A stretch of DNA of 8,072 nt, from assembly GCA_030154385.1 (NCBI GenBank), contig JASKJZ010000101.1:1-8072 (forward strand), written 5' to 3'. The translations under genes were made by a program, and so were the position numbers. The notes beneath the pieces were generated by a model, which worked only from the letters and a program-made list of their open reading frames with translations, was not told the DNA's origin and searched no databases. Numbering within the stretch: position 1 is the stretch's first letter; every line of letters begins with the position of its first letter. The stretch is from Clostridiales bacterium. GTDB lineage: Bacteria; Bacillota_A; Clostridia; Lachnospirales; Lachnospiraceae. This document shows positions 6,147-8,072 of the stretch, piece by piece.

Positions 6147-6187
6147 AATGATTACTTCTCCCTCATCTATGCAGACTTGTAATTCTA

Positions 6188-6208
6188 TCTATTACACTTT
6201 GTAATAGA
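6188..6208. promoter_or_regulatory. LysR-type operator palindrome
   Basis: A perfect inverted repeat of TCTATTACA (6188-6196) and TGTAATAGA (6200-6208) around CTT, containing the LysR T-N11-A box (T6192 to A6204). A second TTGTAAT (6177-6183) lies 22 bases from the TTGTAAT at 6199-6205, two helical turns on the same face. The centre is about -63 from the predicted brnQ start and overlaps the predicted lysR start. Confidence 0.75.
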
Positions 6209-6211
6209 AGT

Positions 6212-6240
6212 ATTATATAACGTCACTTAACATTTGAAAA
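6212..6240 (-). promoter_or_regulatory. Predicted lysR promoter (weak -35)
   Basis: The minus strand has a perfect TATAAT (6217-6212), with only a poor -35 candidate TTTTCA (6240-6235) at 17 bases. The expected start near 6205 falls inside the palindrome, consistent with autorepression. Confidence 0.45.
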
Positions 6241-6254
6241 GCAGAAGGTATAAT
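6227..6254 (+). promoter_or_regulatory. Predicted brnQ promoter
   Basis: TTAACA (6227-6232), a 16-base spacer and TATAAT (6249-6254) place the start near 6261. An alternative, TTGAAA (6234-6239)-N17-TAGTAT, is possible but would start almost at the ribosome binding site. An imperfect AT-rich inverted repeat (6249-6257 with 6261-6269, 8 of 9 paired) overlaps the -10 and start. Confidence 0.5.
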
Positions 6255-6272
6255 AATAGTATCATTATAAAC

Positions 6273-6277
6273 GGAGG
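6273..6277 (+). promoter_or_regulatory. brnQ ribosome binding site (decides the start)
   Basis: GGAGG, 7 bases before ATG 6285. This rules out the in-frame TTG at 6234, which lies in the promoter and has no such site. Confidence 0.88.
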
Positions 6278-6284
6278 ATACACG

Positions 6285-7643
6285 ATGCAAAAGAAATTAT
6301 CCATAAAGGATTATACCTATTTAGCTTCCATGCTTTTTGGACTGTTTTTTGGCGCGGGAAATCTGATTTTCCCGGTATATATGGGACAGCTTGCTGGTAG
6401 AAACATATGGCCTGCCATACTAGGCTTTTTGGTAACGGGAGTTGGACTTCCCCTCCTTGGAATTGTCGCCATGGGACTATCCAAAACCACGGGGCTTTAT
6501 GATCTGGCCAGCCGCATTCACCCCGCTTATGCGGTCTTTCTAACTTGTGCACTCTATCTTACGATTGGCCCTTTTTTTGCCATCCCAAGAACCGCAACCG
6601 TTTCATTTGAGGTGGGGCTTGCTCCTTTTGTTTCTGGTGGACAAAAGCCGTTGTTTTTGGCGCTCTTTTCTCTTGCTTTTTTTGGCGCAGTGCTTTGGTT
6701 TTCCCTTCGCCCCTCCAACATATTAACCTGGGTCGGCAAGATTCTAAACCCCTTGTTTTTAGCATTTTTAGCGATTCTCATTGTAACGGCACTGCTTCAT
6801 CCCGCAGGCGCAATTTCATCCATATCTCCTTCCAAGGCTTATGAAACGAGCAGCTTTTTTACTGGTTTTTTGGAAGGCTATAATACGATGGATGCTCTCG
6901 CTTCCCTTGCGTTTGGCATCATTATCATTCAGGTAATCAAAGGACTTGGTGTCGAACATCCAAGTACCATTGCAACCGATACCATGAAATCTGGCTTCTT
7001 TAGTATGAGCCTGATGGCTGTCATTTATATCTGTCTTGCCATCCTTGGAGCACAAAGCCGCGGTGCTTTCGAAACCGCAGAAAATGGCGGACAAGCCTTA
7101 TCTTCGATTGCCAGTTACTATTTTGGAGGTCTTGGTTCTATTATCTTAGCCTGCATCATGATTTTAGCCTGCCTAAAGACAGCGGTTGGCCTGATTACCT
7201 CAATTAGTGAGACTTTTTTTTCACTATTTCCGAATTCCCTAAGCTACAAAGCCTATGCCGTTTTGTTTACGCTGATTTCCTTTGGCTTTGCTAATTTTGG
7301 ACTCAGTAAGATTATCTCTTACTCCATCCCTGTTTTGATGTTTTTATACCCACTGGCAATTACCCTTATTTTACTGGCTCTCTTCCACAAGCTTTTCAAA
7401 GGAGCCACCGCCGTTTATATATGGGTGACCATCCTTACCCTGATTGCGGCTTTCTTTGATTTTGTCAAAGCATTACCAGAAGGTCTAACCCAGACGCTTA
7501 ATCTGCAAGGCGTTATCACCTTTGCCAGTACAACCCTTCCTCTCTATGACTTAGGTCTTGGCTGGATTTTTCCGGCTTTGACAGGAGGCGTGATTGGAGG
7601 TATTATTGCTTTTATAGAAAGGAGACGATTGCATGAAAATTGA
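6285..7643 (+). CDS. brnQ: BrnQ-type branched-chain amino acid carrier (LIVCS family)
   Basis: A 452-residue inner-membrane protein expected to import leucine, isoleucine and valine with a cation (Na+ or H+). It is almost entirely hydrophobic, with about 12 membrane segments and a short basic cytoplasmic start (MQKKLSIKDY) and end (IERRRLHEN). Family hallmarks: FFGAGNLIFP (21-30) in the first membrane segment, GQLAGRNIWPAILGFL (34-49), IPRTATVSFE (100-109), the GYNTMDALASLAFG segment (198-211) and LKTAVGLIT (297-305). The length is normal and no frameshift is seen. It starts a probable operon with the downstream DsbA-family gene, whose start lies within its last codons. Control by the divergent LysR protein is likely from the operator position. 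Substrate preference within the family is not readable. Confidence 0.95.
   Translation: MQKKLSIKDYTYLASMLFGLFFGAGNLIFPVYMGQLAGRNIWPAILGFLVTGVGLPLLGIVAMGLSKTTGLYDLASRIHPAYAVFLTCALYLTIGPFFAIPRTATVSFEVGLAPFVSGGQKPLFLALFSLAFFGAVLWFSLRPSNILTWVGKILNPLFLAFLAILIVTALLHPAGAISSISPSKAYETSSFFTGFLEGYNTMDALASLAFGIIIIQVIKGLGVEHPSTIATDTMKSGFFSMSLMAVIYICLAILGAQSRGAFETAENGGQALSSIASYYFGGLGSIILACIMILACLKTAVGLITSISETFFSLFPNSLSYKAYAVLFTLISFGFANFGLSKIISYSIPVLMFLYPLAITLILLALFHKLFKGATAVYIWVTILTLIAAFFDFVKALPEGLTQTLNLQGVITFASTTLPLYDLGLGWIFPALTGGVIGGIIAFIERRRLHEN
7618..7624 (+). promoter_or_regulatory. Ribosome binding site of the DsbA-family gene, inside brnQ
   Basis: AAAGGAG lies 8 bases before ATG 7633, within the final brnQ codons. 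This suits coupled translation of the overlapping genes. Confidence 0.75.
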
Positions 7644-8072
7644 AATTTGGTCTGATTTTGTATGCCCGTTTTGCTATATGGGAGAACGTAAACTAGAACT
7701 CGCCCTAAACGACTTTGCTGGAAAAAATGAAGTGGAAATTGAATTTCGAAGTTTTGAGCTAAGCACGAGTAATGCCGATTATATCGGAAAGGACATCCAT
7801 CAAGTCATTGCCGATAAATATCAGATTTCTTATGAAGAGGCCAAAGCAAACAACGAGCGCATTGTGGCCGCTGCTGCAAAGGTCGGCCTTACCTATCGTT
7901 TTGATATCCTAAAGCCGAACACCACAAGGCTTGCGCATGAAATTTTTCAGTATGCCAAAAAACAAGGAAAGGGAAATGTAGTGGCACATCGCTTTTTCAA
8001 GGCTTACTTTGAAGCGGGCGTTGACATTGGTGACAAAGAAGCGCTTCTTTCTTTACTTTCTGACTTAGATTT
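7633..8072 (+). CDS. DsbA-family (FrnE-like) thiol oxidoreductase, 3' end outside window
   Basis: The frame stays open to the window edge, giving 146 complete codons; full FrnE-type proteins are usually around 210-240 residues. The N-terminus is the thioredoxin-fold first strand, KIEIWSDFVCPFCYMG (2-17), with active site CPFC (11-14). No signal peptide precedes it, so it acts in the cytoplasm, unlike secreted DsbA. FRSFELS (39-45) and KPNTTRLAH (94-102) match the FrnE/2-hydroxychromene isomerase-like subgroup, where NT-x-AH is typical; the stretch between is the helical insertion domain. It overlaps brnQ by 11 bases and is likely cotranscribed. The role is probably dithiol/disulfide exchange or isomerisation, perhaps in redox stress; the substrate is unknown. 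Confidence 0.92.
   Translation, partial: MKIEIWSDFVCPFCYMGERKLELALNDFAGKNEVEIEFRSFELSTSNADYIGKDIHQVIADKYQISYEEAKANNERIVAAAAKVGLTYRFDILKPNTTRLAHEIFQYAKKQGKGNVVAHRFFKAYFEAGVDIGDKEALLSLLSDLD

Noticed and set aside
6234..6284. brnQ start at the in-frame TTG 6234
   Set aside because: It lies in the predicted promoter, the added residues are not BrnQ-like, and GGAGG sits correctly before ATG 6285.

Overview
The window looks like chromosome of a strictly anaerobic, low-to-mid GC Bacillota, most like a clostridial Lachnospiraceae-type genome. The basis is strong AGGAGG-like ribosome binding sites, sigma-A promoters of the TTGnnn-N17-TATAAT type, short T-tailed hairpin terminators, and an iron-sulfur/flavin oxidoreductase beside nickel maturation genes. 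The species cannot be named from the sequence alone. I see no mobile elements, CRISPR, rRNA or tRNA, and no gene-free stretch above about 170 bases.

Layout. (1) Positions 1-480 hold the 3' end of an unrecognised protein, ending inside a bidirectional terminator. (2) Positions 563-1264 (minus) hold a GntR/FCD-family repressor with its own promoter and a textbook TGGT-N3-ACCA operator over its start point. (3) A strong promoter at 1379-1407 drives hypB (1506-2174), an 897-residue multidomain iron-sulfur flavoprotein (2194-4887) and hypA (4894-5235). The spacers are 19 and 6 bases, and the unit ends in a terminator shared with the convergent gene. (4) Positions 5274-6146 (minus) hold a LysR-type regulator, divergent from (5) brnQ (6285-7643), a branched-chain amino acid carrier. 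brnQ overlaps by 11 bases a FrnE-type DsbA-family gene (7633 onward) that runs off the window.

The most unusual part is the middle operon. HypA and HypB normally hand nickel to [NiFe]-hydrogenase or urease, but here they flank one large oxidoreductase, and no hypCDEF or hydrogenase structural gene is in view. The oxidoreductase joins a winged-helix-like N-terminus, a Cys-rich module, a ferredoxin motif, a GltD/DPYD-type FeS-FAD-NAD(P)H core and a C-terminal ferredoxin. A Rex-like sequence lies at the predicted transcription start, which would tie expression to NADH/NAD+ balance. This is inference and needs testing.

The right-hand unit reads as a LysR regulator controlling a divergent transporter-oxidoreductase operon through a 21-base palindrome. 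That palindrome sits near -63 of brnQ and over the likely lysR start point, which is the classical arrangement for this family.
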